DNA of 8,848 nt from a bacterium (GTDB taxonomy: Bacteria; Verrucomicrobiota; Verrucomicrobiia; Chthoniobacterales; Terrimicrobiaceae): the NCBI GenBank assembly GCA_009920585.1, contig RFZT01000087.1:1-8848 (forward strand). The letters are read 5' to 3'. Both the position numbers and the translations under genes were made by a program. Shown here one piece after another: positions 1 through 7,756 of this stretch (position 1 is the stretch's first letter; each line of letters begins with the position of its first letter). The notes under the pieces were generated by a model. It ran no database searches and was not told the DNA's origin. It saw nothing but the letters and a program-made list of their open reading frames with translations.

Positions 1-57
1 TCGAACACGATAAATCAAAGCGACCCGATGGCGGCGCGGAAGCTGCAAAAGAAGTAA
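1..57 (+). CDS. Possible C-terminal end of an upstream gene (partial)
   Basis: The first 57 bases are open in frame 1 and end in TAA at 55-57, immediately beside the flagellin ribosome-binding site. The 18 visible residues (ending MAARKLQKK) are too few to identify a family. Frame 3 is also open from the left edge and ends in TAA at 72-74, inside the flagellin start, giving a hydrophilic tail ending KEVKEYYV. Only one of the two can be the real tail, and neither may be. Frame 1 has more G/C in third positions and leaves the flagellin start free, so it is mildly preferred. Confidence 0.25.
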   Translation, partial: SNTINQSDPMAARKLQKK

Positions 58-61
58 AGGA
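56..61 (+). promoter_or_regulatory. Shine-Dalgarno site of the flagellin gene
   Basis: AAAGGA lies 5 bases before the ATG at 67, overlapping the TAA that ends frame 1. It is the clearest ribosome-binding site in the window; the other genes lack a comparable one. It supports the chosen flagellin start and fits a strongly translated structural protein. Confidence 0.6.
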
Positions 62-66
62 ATATT

Positions 67-882
67 ATGTTTAACGTAACAAGTGCAACAGGCATTGCCT
101 ACCAACTTGGGCAAAACAACAAAAATCTGCAGAGGAGCTTACAGCGCCTCTCAACAATGCAACGCATTAACTCTGGCGCGGACGATCCAGGTGGTCTCGC
201 CGTGTCCATGAAATTGGGTGTTCAAATTCGACAGACGGAGGCAGCGATCAGTAATATGTCAAATGCGAAGTCTTACCTCGAAACGCAGGACGGTGTGCTC
301 GGCACCGCTGCCAATGTTCTTGCAGCAATGAGTGCGACGTCCATTAAAGCGCTTGGAGCTGCGGATACGACAACCCAGGCTCTCTACGAGTTGGAGTTTT
401 CTGGTTACAAGCAACAATTGGATGGAATGCTTCAAGAAACATTCAATGGTCAAGCCATGTTTAGCACTGATGGAGATAACGTGGTCACTTCAGCGACAGC
501 TGCAACCCTCACCATTTCACTCACAGGGCAAACGATGAGTGTTTCGCAACTGGATTTGTCATCTGTAACGAATCTTGTCGGTAGTGCGAGTGGGCTTGGC
601 GCCACGTCTGGAACGATAGCTGCGAACCTAGCAACTGCATTAGACAATCTCGCCTCGCTACGTGCGACAAACGGGTCCGAGCAGAACAGAATGGGATTTG
701 CTTCGGACTTGTTGGAGGTAAATAAGACCAATCTGGAGGCAGCCAATAGTCGCATTATCGACTTGGATGTCGCTACAGAAATGGTCAGTTACTCCAAATA
801 CAAGTTTTTGGAGGAATCCAATCTCGCTCTACTGGCTCAAGCTAACGCGCGGTCTGAAAAGTTGCTGAAACTGCTAGAATAA
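67..882 (+). CDS. fliC: Flagellin, short form (flagellar filament protein)
   Basis: Subunit of the flagellar filament, exported through the flagellar type III apparatus and polymerised outside the cell. The N-terminal flagellin domain covers about residues 1-138, with the conserved signature LQRLSTMQRINSGADDPGG at 25-43 and the FNGQAMF motif at 126-132. The C-terminal domain covers about 190-271, with SEQNRMGF at 204-211, the DLDVATEM segment at 232-239 and LLAQANARSEKLLKLLE at 255-271, typical of the D0 coiled helix. At 271 aa it has essentially only the D0/D1 core and no large outer domain. The short centre (141-190) holds 19 Ser/Thr in 50 residues, a possible site for O-linked sugars. The usual DDAAG of the signature is DDPGG here. 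ATG at 67 follows a good Shine-Dalgarno. A bidirectional hairpin follows the gene. Family assignment is secure; the symbol is by analogy and could equally be fla or hag. Confidence 0.95.
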   Translation: MFNVTSATGIAYQLGQNNKNLQRSLQRLSTMQRINSGADDPGGLAVSMKLGVQIRQTEAAISNMSNAKSYLETQDGVLGTAANVLAAMSATSIKALGAADTTTQALYELEFSGYKQQLDGMLQETFNGQAMFSTDGDNVVTSATAATLTISLTGQTMSVSQLDLSSVTNLVGSASGLGATSGTIAANLATALDNLASLRATNGSEQNRMGFASDLLEVNKTNLEAANSRIIDLDVATEMVSYSKYKFLEESNLALLAQANARSEKLLKLLE

Positions 883-896
883 GAAGATCTATAAAA

Positions 897-934
897 GAAG
901 CGGCATGTTTGCCTAGGCGGACATGCCGCTATTT
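897..934. terminator. Bidirectional intrinsic terminator between convergent genes
   Basis: Bases 899-908 (AGCGGCATGT) pair perfectly with 921-930 (ACATGCCGCT), a 10-bp GC-rich stem with a 12-base loop that can itself fold (GCCTAGGC at 911-918). On the + strand the stem is followed by ATTTCT. On the - strand it is followed by TCTTTTATAG. The stem lies 16 bases after the flagellin stop and overlaps the TAG stop (931-929) of the opposing glycosyltransferase gene, so one structure can stop both transcripts. Confidence 0.8.
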
Positions 935-2905
935 CTCATCTCGGGTGCACCAATCAAGCCAGATTTGACGAAGAGCATTTTCAAATCGGTGAGCTTGGTC
1001 TTTAGAGTCGCAGAGGATACTCGCTGCAACTTTTGCGCGGAGGGAATCGCGTAGATGCAACCGGAGAGAGCGATCTTGTGCAAGAGCAACGGATTTTTCG
1101 ATGTAGGTTTCTTCGTTTTCTGCAGCCCAGTCGGAGTGACCTATGGCAGTCAGGAGAGAAAGCCCTACACGTGACGCATGGCGATCCCCAATGAGTGAAA
1201 CAACTGGAACGCCCATCCAGAGGGCTTCACAGGTTGTTGTGGTGCCATTGTAGGGGAAAGTATCGAGGGCGACATCCACTCGGTTGTAGGCGGCGAGGTG
1301 GTCTAGGGGGGAGTCAAAGAATCCCATGATTTCGACGTGGTCTTCGGAAATGCCTGCCAAGGTGAGGCGCTCAAGCACGCTTTTGCGAACATCGTTGTCC
1401 TCAAGATAAGGGCTCTTGATGAGTAGGCGCGCGCCAGGCAATGAGGCAAGCAGGCGAGCCCAGATGCGGAGTGTGTCGTCCGTGACTTTGAGGAAATTAT
1501 TGAATGATCCGAAAGTGATCGGGGAGGCTGCTTCTGGCATGGCGGGCGAAGGGGCGTCCGCAGGGGCTTCGTAGGCCCACGCGCAAGGAGAGAAGCGAAT
1601 GAGTTTTTCCGTGTTAAAGGCATCGGCTTCACCGCAGGGGTCGGTGAGCTCATCAACAAGCCGATGCGTGATGTTCGAAAGACCTGTGGTATTGGGGTAA
1701 CCGAGGTAGGATATCTGCACTGGAGCAAGGCCTCGCGCGAGGAGAGGTAAACGGTTCATGGCTGAGTGGCCAGCGAGATCAACGAGGATATCCGGAGCGT
1801 CCTTTCGGATCAGCTCTGCAGCAGCGTCATCCTCGACGCTGTTGAGGTTAGTCCATTTGTGCGCCAACTTTCGCAGCGTGTCGCTAGTGGAATCTTCGAT
1901 GTGGTGGCAATGGTAAAGCAGCGTCTGCACACGCGAGGAGTCGAGATTTTGTAGCAGTGGCTTGAGAAAGAAGGAAACTGAGTGATGGCGCAAATCTGGT
2001 GAAATAAAGCCGACACGAAGTTTTTTTTCGGGCTCTTTTGGATTAAAAAAAACTTCATTTTCTTGCTGAGGAAAGAGGGAGCCAAATTCTTTATGCGCTT
2101 CGAAAACGCTTTGGCGATCTTGGCGTGGAAGGTAGTTAAGTAGCATGTTTCGCGCGCTGAGCACCTGAGTGTTCTGCGGCTCCATCCACAGAATGGAATT
2201 ATACAAATCCAGTGACTCCTCTGTTTTATAAAGACGTTGGAGACCCAGTGCCCGGGCGCTGGATGCGGCGACGAGGAAGGGGTCAAGTTGGAGTGCTTTG
2301 TCGAAGCAATCCATACCCTCGGAGATGTGGCCTGATTTTTCTAAGAGGGAAAGACCAAGGTTGCTCCAAGCAATGGCGAACCTAGGATCAATTTCGGTCG
2401 CCTTACGAAAGTGAGGTTCGGCTGCGGCAAATCCATTTACTAAAGCAACGAGTTCACCGAGCAGTTCGTGGGCATGAGAATTGGAGGGTTGAAGTTCGGT
2501 GAACTTTTCGAGCGATTCCAGCGCCGCATGCGGCAGACCCATCGCCTTCTGACAACGTGCCAGATTCTCCCACATTTCAGGCATGTGAGGTGATTTTTTT
2601 AAGGCACGAATCAGGTGGGGTTCAGCCTCCGTGAAGCGTTTAAGGTCTGCTAAAGCCATCCCAAGAAACATTCGGCACTCAACCGAGTCGGAATTCAGTT
2701 TGCGCGCTTTTTGCAATAGCCCCACTGCCTCTTCTAGGTGACCTCCGCGCTGAAACGCCATTGCCCCCGAGAGATACCATGCATCAAAATCTTTCGGACA
2801 CTCGCGCCGAACCTTTGAGTAAATGCGCTCCGCCTCGTCGTGCTGGTGGGATTGGTGAAGCGAAAGTGCCTCCTCAAGGAGATGAGTTCTTTGTTTATGA
2901 TTCAT
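929..2905 (-). CDS. TPR-repeat O-GlcNAc-transferase-like glycosyltransferase (GT41)
   Basis: Probable cytoplasmic protein O-glycosyltransferase that moves a sugar, classically GlcNAc from UDP-GlcNAc, to Ser/Thr of a target protein; donor and target here are inferred. About seven tetratricopeptide repeats fill residues 5-245, as in OGT/SPINDLY proteins where they hold the substrate. The GT41 domain spans about 293-650. Recognisable pieces are LRVGFISPDLRHHSVSFF at 296-313 (H308 aligns with human OGT His498), ISYLGYPNTTG at 398-408, FGSFNNFLKV at 465-474 (K473 matches the essential human Lys842), and DVALDTFPYNGTTTTCEAL at 544-562 with the conserved nucleotide-sugar loop. All these are intact, so activity is expected. 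Length (658 aa) is normal for bacterial members. No signal peptide or membrane segment is seen. The gene converges on the flagellin gene, making flagellin a plausible substrate. ATG at 2905 has no evident Shine-Dalgarno, but the first TPR begins right after it. Confidence 0.92.
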   Translation of the reverse strand: MNHKQRTHLLEEALSLHQSHQHDEAERIYSKVRRECPKDFDAWYLSGAMAFQRGGHLEEAVGLLQKARKLNSDSVECRMFLGMALADLKRFTEAEPHLIRALKKSPHMPEMWENLARCQKAMGLPHAALESLEKFTELQPSNSHAHELLGELVALVNGFAAAEPHFRKATEIDPRFAIAWSNLGLSLLEKSGHISEGMDCFDKALQLDPFLVAASSARALGLQRLYKTEESLDLYNSILWMEPQNTQVLSARNMLLNYLPRQDRQSVFEAHKEFGSLFPQQENEVFFNPKEPEKKLRVGFISPDLRHHSVSFFLKPLLQNLDSSRVQTLLYHCHHIEDSTSDTLRKLAHKWTNLNSVEDDAAAELIRKDAPDILVDLAGHSAMNRLPLLARGLAPVQISYLGYPNTTGLSNITHRLVDELTDPCGEADAFNTEKLIRFSPCAWAYEAPADAPSPAMPEAASPITFGSFNNFLKVTDDTLRIWARLLASLPGARLLIKSPYLEDNDVRKSVLERLTLAGISEDHVEIMGFFDSPLDHLAAYNRVDVALDTFPYNGTTTTCEALWMGVPVVSLIGDRHASRVGLSLLTAIGHSDWAAENEETYIEKSVALAQDRSLRLHLRDSLRAKVAASILCDSKDQAHRFENALRQIWLDWCTRDEK

Positions 2906-3098
2906 GCGTAGTCAGAAAACATTAAGTAGAATGCATGGCGCGAGTCCAAATTGCACCACGGATTTTTAGATTCGCGTGCACCATCTGTAGAACGCACATA
3001 GTGTATACAATTTTTTTGAATATCACCTTGAAATACGTCCAAGTTTTAGCAAGAATTATGAGACTTTATTTTTGAAGGTTAGTGTCGCGGTATTTCTC
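2906..3098. promoter_or_regulatory. Divergent intergenic region with promoters for both flanking genes
   Basis: This spacer separates the 5' ends of two divergent genes and must carry a promoter for each. It is AT-rich on its right half. On the + strand TTGAAA at 3028-3033 is followed by AATTAT at 3054-3059, but the 20-base spacing is too long for a convincing promoter. TGTATACA at 3002-3009 is a perfect 8-bp palindrome, and TGCACCA occurs twice (2952-2958 and 2977-2983), 25 bases apart; either could be a protein-binding site or chance. A five-codon frame (ATG 3058 to TGA 3075) lies just before the large gene. No strong -35/-10 pair or sigma-54 box was found. Confidence 0.4.
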
Positions 3099-6000
3099 AT
3101 GAACGATTGCAGGGCTTTTCTCTTTTTTTTAGGTGCTCGACCGCTTTATCGGCAAAAAATTTTATCCTCGAAGGAGATTTTTTGTAGTCCAGATGCGGAA
3201 ACGAATCTTGTTTCTACGTCGCGGGCGATTCAAACGCCGACGGGGAGTTATGATGCGCGAGAGTTTTTTTCTCAAAAAAAGATCACTCAGCAACCGGATA
3301 TCTTGCTCGTCAAAGCTGATGCCTCAGCGCGAAATCTGCCATCTAACCTAAAAGCATTTAAGTGTCCTCGTGTTCTTTTGGTGGGTGACACGCATCACAT
3401 GGGTATGCCGATCCAGAAGCTTGTGGCCTATGCCAAGCAGGAGAATTTTGATCGAATCATACTCGACCATACCAGACATCATGCGCGCTGGTTTTTTGAG
3501 GCTGGGTTGAAAAATCTTCATTGGATTCCAGCCTTCGATTTCACATTCTTTCCAAGAACTCCATCACCGATTCCGAGTCGCCAATTTTCGTTTGTTGGCC
3601 AAGCCGGCAAATTTCATCCTTACCGATGTCAAGTCATTGAGGGCCTTAAAAAATCAGGGCTTCCATTGGAGATGCTCCGAGGCACGCCTGCTGAGGCTGC
3701 TGATATCTACGCGGACTCGGTTGTGACGCTCAATGTTTCCCTCAATGGCGATTTGAATCTGCGCGTTTTTGAAGCGCTCGCTGCAGGTGGTTTTCTGCTT
3801 ACCGACAAGTTGACTCCTTCATCTGGGCTGGAGCTCCTTTTCAAGCCAGGAGAAGATATTGAGGTATGGAGCAGCGTGGATGAGTTGATGGAAAAAGCTC
3901 GGTTTTATTTGGATCATCCCGAGGATGCGGATCGCATTCGCCGAAGTGGACAGCAGAAACTCCTGGAGTTACACCACCCAGATGTCAAAATCCGCGAGTT
4001 TTTCGAGTTGGTTTTGGAGGGAAAGGAAAGTCCCTTGTATTCGTTGGATGAAGAAGCCTCCAAGGTCCGTACGAGCGTGCAAGGAGCGGATCTTGTGCCA
4101 GGCGTGGAGGCCTATGAGTTCCTCCAAGAAATGCACCGCACTACTCCGCCGCTAGTGGTTTGGGTCGCCAAGGAAACGCTTGATGAGGCTAATGCGTTTT
4201 TTGCCGATTTGCCGCGTGTCTTGGTGAATACTGCTGGAGGAGCTATCCTTTTTTTGTCTGGTGCCGAAGCAGAGTTAGACGAAATGCTAGGCTTCTTTGA
4301 AGGTAAGTTTGTGATTGCTCCTCATAGCGTCTCAGCGCACCTGCAGGAATGGGGGTTCGTGGAAGTTGCCAAGGGCGTTTATGAGTTTGCATATGGCGCT
4401 CTACGATCCTTGAAGCTTTTAGATACGGTCGACGCCGCAAAAGTCAAAACAGCGTTGCCAGAAATTTTAGACGCTTGTACACAGGCCTTTCAGGCGCTGA
4501 AGGTTGCCGACAAGGCATTGGCTCTGGAGCTTCCAGAAGTCTATCAAAATGCCCTCCAGCGAGCTTTGTTTCTCGATCGGAACAGTCTGCCTGCTTTATT
4601 CCAGCTTGCGGATCTATGCCTTCAAGCTGGAGTCGAAGAGGATGCAGCTATTTTGCTGCATGAAGCGCATCGCATACAGCCACTACCTCCAGAAATAAAC
4701 CAACTGCGCGAAGATCTAGAGCAAAAATGGGTCTCTTCTGCAGGCATTTCTGAATACAAACAGGCGATATCCGGTGGCACGCCACCGTTGCCAACCACCA
4801 GCTATTCCATTCTGGTTGTGACAAATCTTTTTCCCCCCCAGGAAATGGGTGGTTATGGCCGAAAGATTTGGGAATTTTCTAATGGCCTCATCAAGCGAGG
4901 ACATCATTTAAAAATCCTCACCGGCGATGCCCCCTACCTTCAAAAAACGCCGGATGGCGGAGAGCCAGATTTAGAGCCGTTGGTGGAAAGAAGTCTCGTG
5001 CTCCAAGGAGAATGGAAAAACGGAAAAACCCAGCAGCTCGGGGACTTAACATTTTTTCGTCGTACAGCTCAAGCCAACAAGGAAAAAGTTCTTGCGGCCG
5101 TTACCTCTTTCAAGCCCGATTTTGTTTTGTTAGGCAACTTCGATTTTCTGGGGGTTGATATTCTCAGGGCGTTAATAGCAATAAAAATGCCTGTTCTTCA
5201 TTCTCTGGGGAATCAAACGCCAGGCTATCACCCTCAAGAAAGTATTGAATCGCCGCTTTACACGATCGCTCCAGCGAGTGATTGGCTGGGTAAAAATGTT
5301 CTGGAACAAGGCTACAAAGTTTCCAAGCTCAGCACGGTCTATCCAGGGGCGCGCGTGGATCGCTTCTTTAAGCAGTTCCTTCCCGATATTCGTCGACTGA
5401 GAATCGCCTTTGCCGGGCTTGTGATGCCCTATAAAGGCGCCCATGTTCTCATGGATGCTCTGAATGCCCTTAACCAATCGGGCATTGAATTTGAGGCTGA
5501 TTTTGCGGGTGATTCAACCGATGAGGCCTATATCCGCGCTCTTAAAGAATTCGCTCAAAACAATGGTATGGCTGCTAAAGTGCGATTCAATGGTTTTTTG
5601 GATCGCGAGGGTCTGGCCGCTTTATTTGCTCGATGCAATGTTCTCGTTTTTCCCACGCAGGTTCCCGAGGCATTTGGAATCAGTCAGGTCGAAGCCATGG
5701 CCTCCGGCTTGATTGTCATCACATCTGGCACGGGCGGAACTCAGGAGGTCATTCGCCATGGTATCGATGGTCTTGTCTTCGAAATGGGAAGCTCAGTATC
5801 TCTTGCTCAAAGCCTTGCTACGCTAGCTGCAAATAAGGAGATGCGCGATAAGCTTCAAATCAATTCTCAAAAACGAGCAATGCAGTTTTCTGTAACGGAA
5901 TCGGTTGTGCGTATTGAAAAAATTGCAGAGGAAATGTTGGGTATGGTTCCGCAATCTGGCATAGTAGACAAAGAAACTCTCAAGACTACGCCTGCGGAGA

Positions 6001-6983
6001 ATCCTCTTGCTGTTGCAAACGCAGGACCTGATATTTTCTTTACTGAAACGGCGATTCCAAAAGTGCCCAAAAACGGAAAAATCGGCGTTTATCTGCATAG
6101 TCACGAAGCGGAGATTGGCGCCCCGACATTCCCCTCTATTCGACAAACTTATTTTTCCCATGGTGTGGTTGGCGAATTCAAATTTTCCGAAAAGTTGACG
6201 GAGGATGCATCCTTTATTGTCACATTTGGAGGGCCATCCATTCCCGATGCGGCAAAAAAATTCCCTAAGGAAAAACGGATTTGCGTTTTGATGGAAAATC
6301 CTAGAATTTGGATGCCTCCTCCACAATACATAGCTGAAATGGGGACCGTGGTTTGCCCTTTTCCTATTCCTGTTCCAAAAGGGACAAAACTGATAATAAG
6401 TCAGGCTGCCGTCCCATGGTTTTATGGGATTAAATTCCGAACAGATGTCGGTCTTCTGCATGCGCCAGCACCTGAGGGCAACTTGGAACTACAGGATCTT
6501 GCAGAGATGCATAAGCCTCATAAAGACAGGTTGATCTCCTGCATTGCTTCGCAAAAGGCGGGCACTCCCGGGCATCAATGGAGACTTCAAGTTGCGCAGG
6601 CTTTACAAAAGCACTTTGGCCAAAATATTGATCTGTTCGGATTTGGTTGGAATCCCATCGCAGAAAAACGAGATGCCATTGATAGATATCATTACACCGT
6701 TGTTATTGAAAATGATGCAAGCGATCACTACTGGACCGAAAAACTGAGCGATGCCATTTTAGGTTATTCGGTTCCTATTTACGCTGGAGCGCGTAAAGTG
6801 AACGAGTATTTTGATGGAGGCATTCACAATCTTATTCATGGCAGCAGCATAGAAGAAACGGTCGAAAAAATTAAGCGAGTAGTAGATGAGAAACCATCAA
6901 ATGAATATTTGCACAAAAATAGGCACAAGGTCTTGTTTAAATATAATCTTTACTATATGCTAAAAAGCATCATAAATTCATGA
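3099..6983 (+). CDS. Three-module glycosyltransferase: CgeB-like, GT4 and GT10 (fucosyltransferase-like)
   Basis: Numbering is from ATG 3099 (1294 aa). Residues 5-306 resemble CgeB-type glycosyltransferases: a first strand RAFLFFLGARP, GDTHHMG at 96-102, FVGQAGKFHPYR at 165-176 and RVFEALAAGG at 222-231. Residues 346-450 form an alpha/beta segment I cannot assign, followed by TPR-like helices at 454-543. Residues 568-948 are a GT4 enzyme with GGYGRK (584-589), MPYKG (K779) and the EX7E pair E857/E865. After a linker (949-993), residues 994-1294 match GT10 fucosyltransferases: YTVVIEND (1199-1206), WTEK (1212-1215) and VPIY (1225-1228). The protein should add several sugars in sequence in the cytoplasm; no signal peptide or membrane helix is seen. 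Sugar donors are not readable from sequence, and GDP-fucose for the last module is inferred from family. An in-frame TTG at 3072 would add 9 residues. ATG is preferred because it sits just before the first strand, but neither start has a good Shine-Dalgarno. A T8 run lies nine codons into the gene. Confidence 0.88.
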   Translation: MNDCRAFLFFLGARPLYRQKILSSKEIFCSPDAETNLVSTSRAIQTPTGSYDAREFFSQKKITQQPDILLVKADASARNLPSNLKAFKCPRVLLVGDTHHMGMPIQKLVAYAKQENFDRIILDHTRHHARWFFEAGLKNLHWIPAFDFTFFPRTPSPIPSRQFSFVGQAGKFHPYRCQVIEGLKKSGLPLEMLRGTPAEAADIYADSVVTLNVSLNGDLNLRVFEALAAGGFLLTDKLTPSSGLELLFKPGEDIEVWSSVDELMEKARFYLDHPEDADRIRRSGQQKLLELHHPDVKIREFFELVLEGKESPLYSLDEEASKVRTSVQGADLVPGVEAYEFLQEMHRTTPPLVVWVAKETLDEANAFFADLPRVLVNTAGGAILFLSGAEAELDEMLGFFEGKFVIAPHSVSAHLQEWGFVEVAKGVYEFAYGALRSLKLLDTVDAAKVKTALPEILDACTQAFQALKVADKALALELPEVYQNALQRALFLDRNSLPALFQLADLCLQAGVEEDAAILLHEAHRIQPLPPEINQLREDLEQKWVSSAGISEYKQAISGGTPPLPTTSYSILVVTNLFPPQEMGGYGRKIWEFSNGLIKRGHHLKILTGDAPYLQKTPDGGEPDLEPLVERSLVLQGEWKNGKTQQLGDLTFFRRTAQANKEKVLAAVTSFKPDFVLLGNFDFLGVDILRALIAIKMPVLHSLGNQTPGYHPQESIESPLYTIAPASDWLGKNVLEQGYKVSKLSTVYPGARVDRFFKQFLPDIRRLRIAFAGLVMPYKGAHVLMDALNALNQSGIEFEADFAGDSTDEAYIRALKEFAQNNGMAAKVRFNGFLDREGLAALFARCNVLVFPTQVPEAFGISQVEAMASGLIVITSGTGGTQEVIRHGIDGLVFEMGSSVSLAQSLATLAANKEMRDKLQINSQKRAMQFSVTESVVRIEKIAEEMLGMVPQSGIVDKETLKTTPAENPLAVANAGPDIFFTETAIPKVPKNGKIGVYLHSHEAEIGAPTFPSIRQTYFSHGVVGEFKFSEKLTEDASFIVTFGGPSIPDAAKKFPKEKRICVLMENPRIWMPPPQYIAEMGTVVCPFPIPVPKGTKLIISQAAVPWFYGIKFRTDVGLLHAPAPEGNLELQDLAEMHKPHKDRLISCIASQKAGTPGHQWRLQVAQALQKHFGQNIDLFGFGWNPIAEKRDAIDRYHYTVVIENDASDHYWTEKLSDAILGYSVPIYAGARKVNEYFDGGIHNLIHGSSIEETVEKIKRVVDEKPSNEYLHKNRHKVLFKYNLYYMLKSIINS
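3123..3130 (+). repeat. T8 mononucleotide run near the start of the large glycosyltransferase gene
   Basis: Eight consecutive T lie within codons 9-11 (TTT TTT TTA) of the large gene. A change of one base here would shift the frame and remove all three catalytic modules. A further T7-CTC-A7 tract lies at 3264-3280 in the same gene. Runs of this length can vary by slippage, but they also arise by chance in Phe/Lys-rich coding sequence, so a switching role is only a possibility. Confidence 0.4.
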
Positions 6984-7015
6984 TTAAAATATAGATATAA
7001 AAAATTTTACGCCAT

Positions 7016-7756
7016 ATGGAAAACCCAATAAAGCAATTAATTGATTGCGTGCAAAATCAAAATCAGATCTTGGCGCAACATGCGCATGCAATTAATACAC
7101 TGATGCTCCGCGCTGATCTTATTACAGGAATAACAAATTCTAAATCACAATATTATCAGGATTTGTTTGTTCTTAAAGAAACCGGATATAAGCGTGATGG
7201 TTTTTTTGTTGAGTTTGGCGCAACAAATGGGGTTGAAGGAAGTAATTCCTTTATACTCGAAAAAAACTTCGGTTGGCGCGGTATTTTGTCAGAGCCAGCA
7301 AAATGTTGGCACAGCGACCTTCGCCAAAATAGAAATGCATTGATAGACACTCGATGTGTATGGAATGCATCTGGAGAGGTCATAGAATTCCATGAAGACG
7401 AGGCAGCGACCCTTTCTACCGCTCAAATTTATGCAGAAGTCGACTTTCACTCTAGATCAAATTTCAAAACTTATCCAGTTGAAACCATTTCTCTAGTCGA
7501 TCTATTGGAGCAACATAAAGCACCAAAGAATATAGATTATCTTTCGATTGATACTGAGGGGTCAGAATATTCTATTTTATCAGCTTTTGACTTTGAAAAA
7601 TATAATATCAATATTATAACTTGTGAGCACAATTGGTCGGCAAATCGGTCTAAAATTAGCGAATTACTATTTAGCAAAGGATTTGAGATAAAACATCAAA
7701 ACCTCACTAACTGCGATGAATGGTTTGTAAAAAAAGACTTTGATTTCAGATCATGA
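7016..7756 (+). CDS. FkbM-family SAM-dependent methyltransferase (first of two)
   Basis: Predicted S-adenosylmethionine-dependent O-methyltransferase, probably acting on a hydroxyl of a sugar or glycan. The Methyltransf_21 (FkbM) fold starts near SQYYQDLFVL at 44-53. The SAM-binding motif I is FFVEFGATNG (63-72), a second strand ends in LSEP (91-94), and the signature YLSIDTEGSEYSIL lies at 175-188. A late strand reads INIITCEHN (198-206). Residues 1-40 form an extra polar, helical N-terminus rich in Gln and Asn. At 246 aa it is normal for the family. It starts 32 bases after the large glycosyltransferase gene and overlaps the next gene by 4 bases (ATGA). ATG 7016 lacks a clear Shine-Dalgarno, but a stop at 6998-7000 rules out a longer form and M30 is the next ATG. 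The DNA is much richer in A/T than the genes to its left. Substrate is unknown. Confidence 0.88.
   Translation: MENPIKQLIDCVQNQNQILAQHAHAINTLMLRADLITGITNSKSQYYQDLFVLKETGYKRDGFFVEFGATNGVEGSNSFILEKNFGWRGILSEPAKCWHSDLRQNRNALIDTRCVWNASGEVIEFHEDEAATLSTAQIYAEVDFHSRSNFKTYPVETISLVDLLEQHKAPKNIDYLSIDTEGSEYSILSAFDFEKYNINIITCEHNWSANRSKISELLFSKGFEIKHQNLTNCDEWFVKKDFDFRS

Noticed and set aside
450..755. 101-codon antisense frame over the flagellin gene
   Set aside because: No motif and no ribosome-binding site. The opposite strand is an unmistakable flagellin.
1303..2286. Two - strand open frames (141 and 158 codons) in another frame of the GT41 gene
   Set aside because: Both overlap the GT41 frame on the same strand, and their translations are low-complexity Ser/Arg/Pro-rich shadows without motifs.
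3058..3075. Five-codon leader frame (ATG AGA CTT TAT TTT TGA) before the large gene
   Set aside because: Too short, without a ribosome-binding site or attenuator hairpin; such frames are common by chance.
5823..6461. 212-codon open frame on the - strand inside the large glycosyltransferase gene
   Set aside because: It lies opposite the GT4/GT10 junction, and its translation is rich in Cys, Arg and Asn with no recognisable motif. The + strand frame carries clear family motifs across the same bases.
6984..7015. AT-rich 32-base gap with TATAAA-like sequence as a promoter for the methyltransferase pair
   Set aside because: The region is AT-rich throughout and no -35 element sits at a suitable distance; co-transcription from upstream is simpler.
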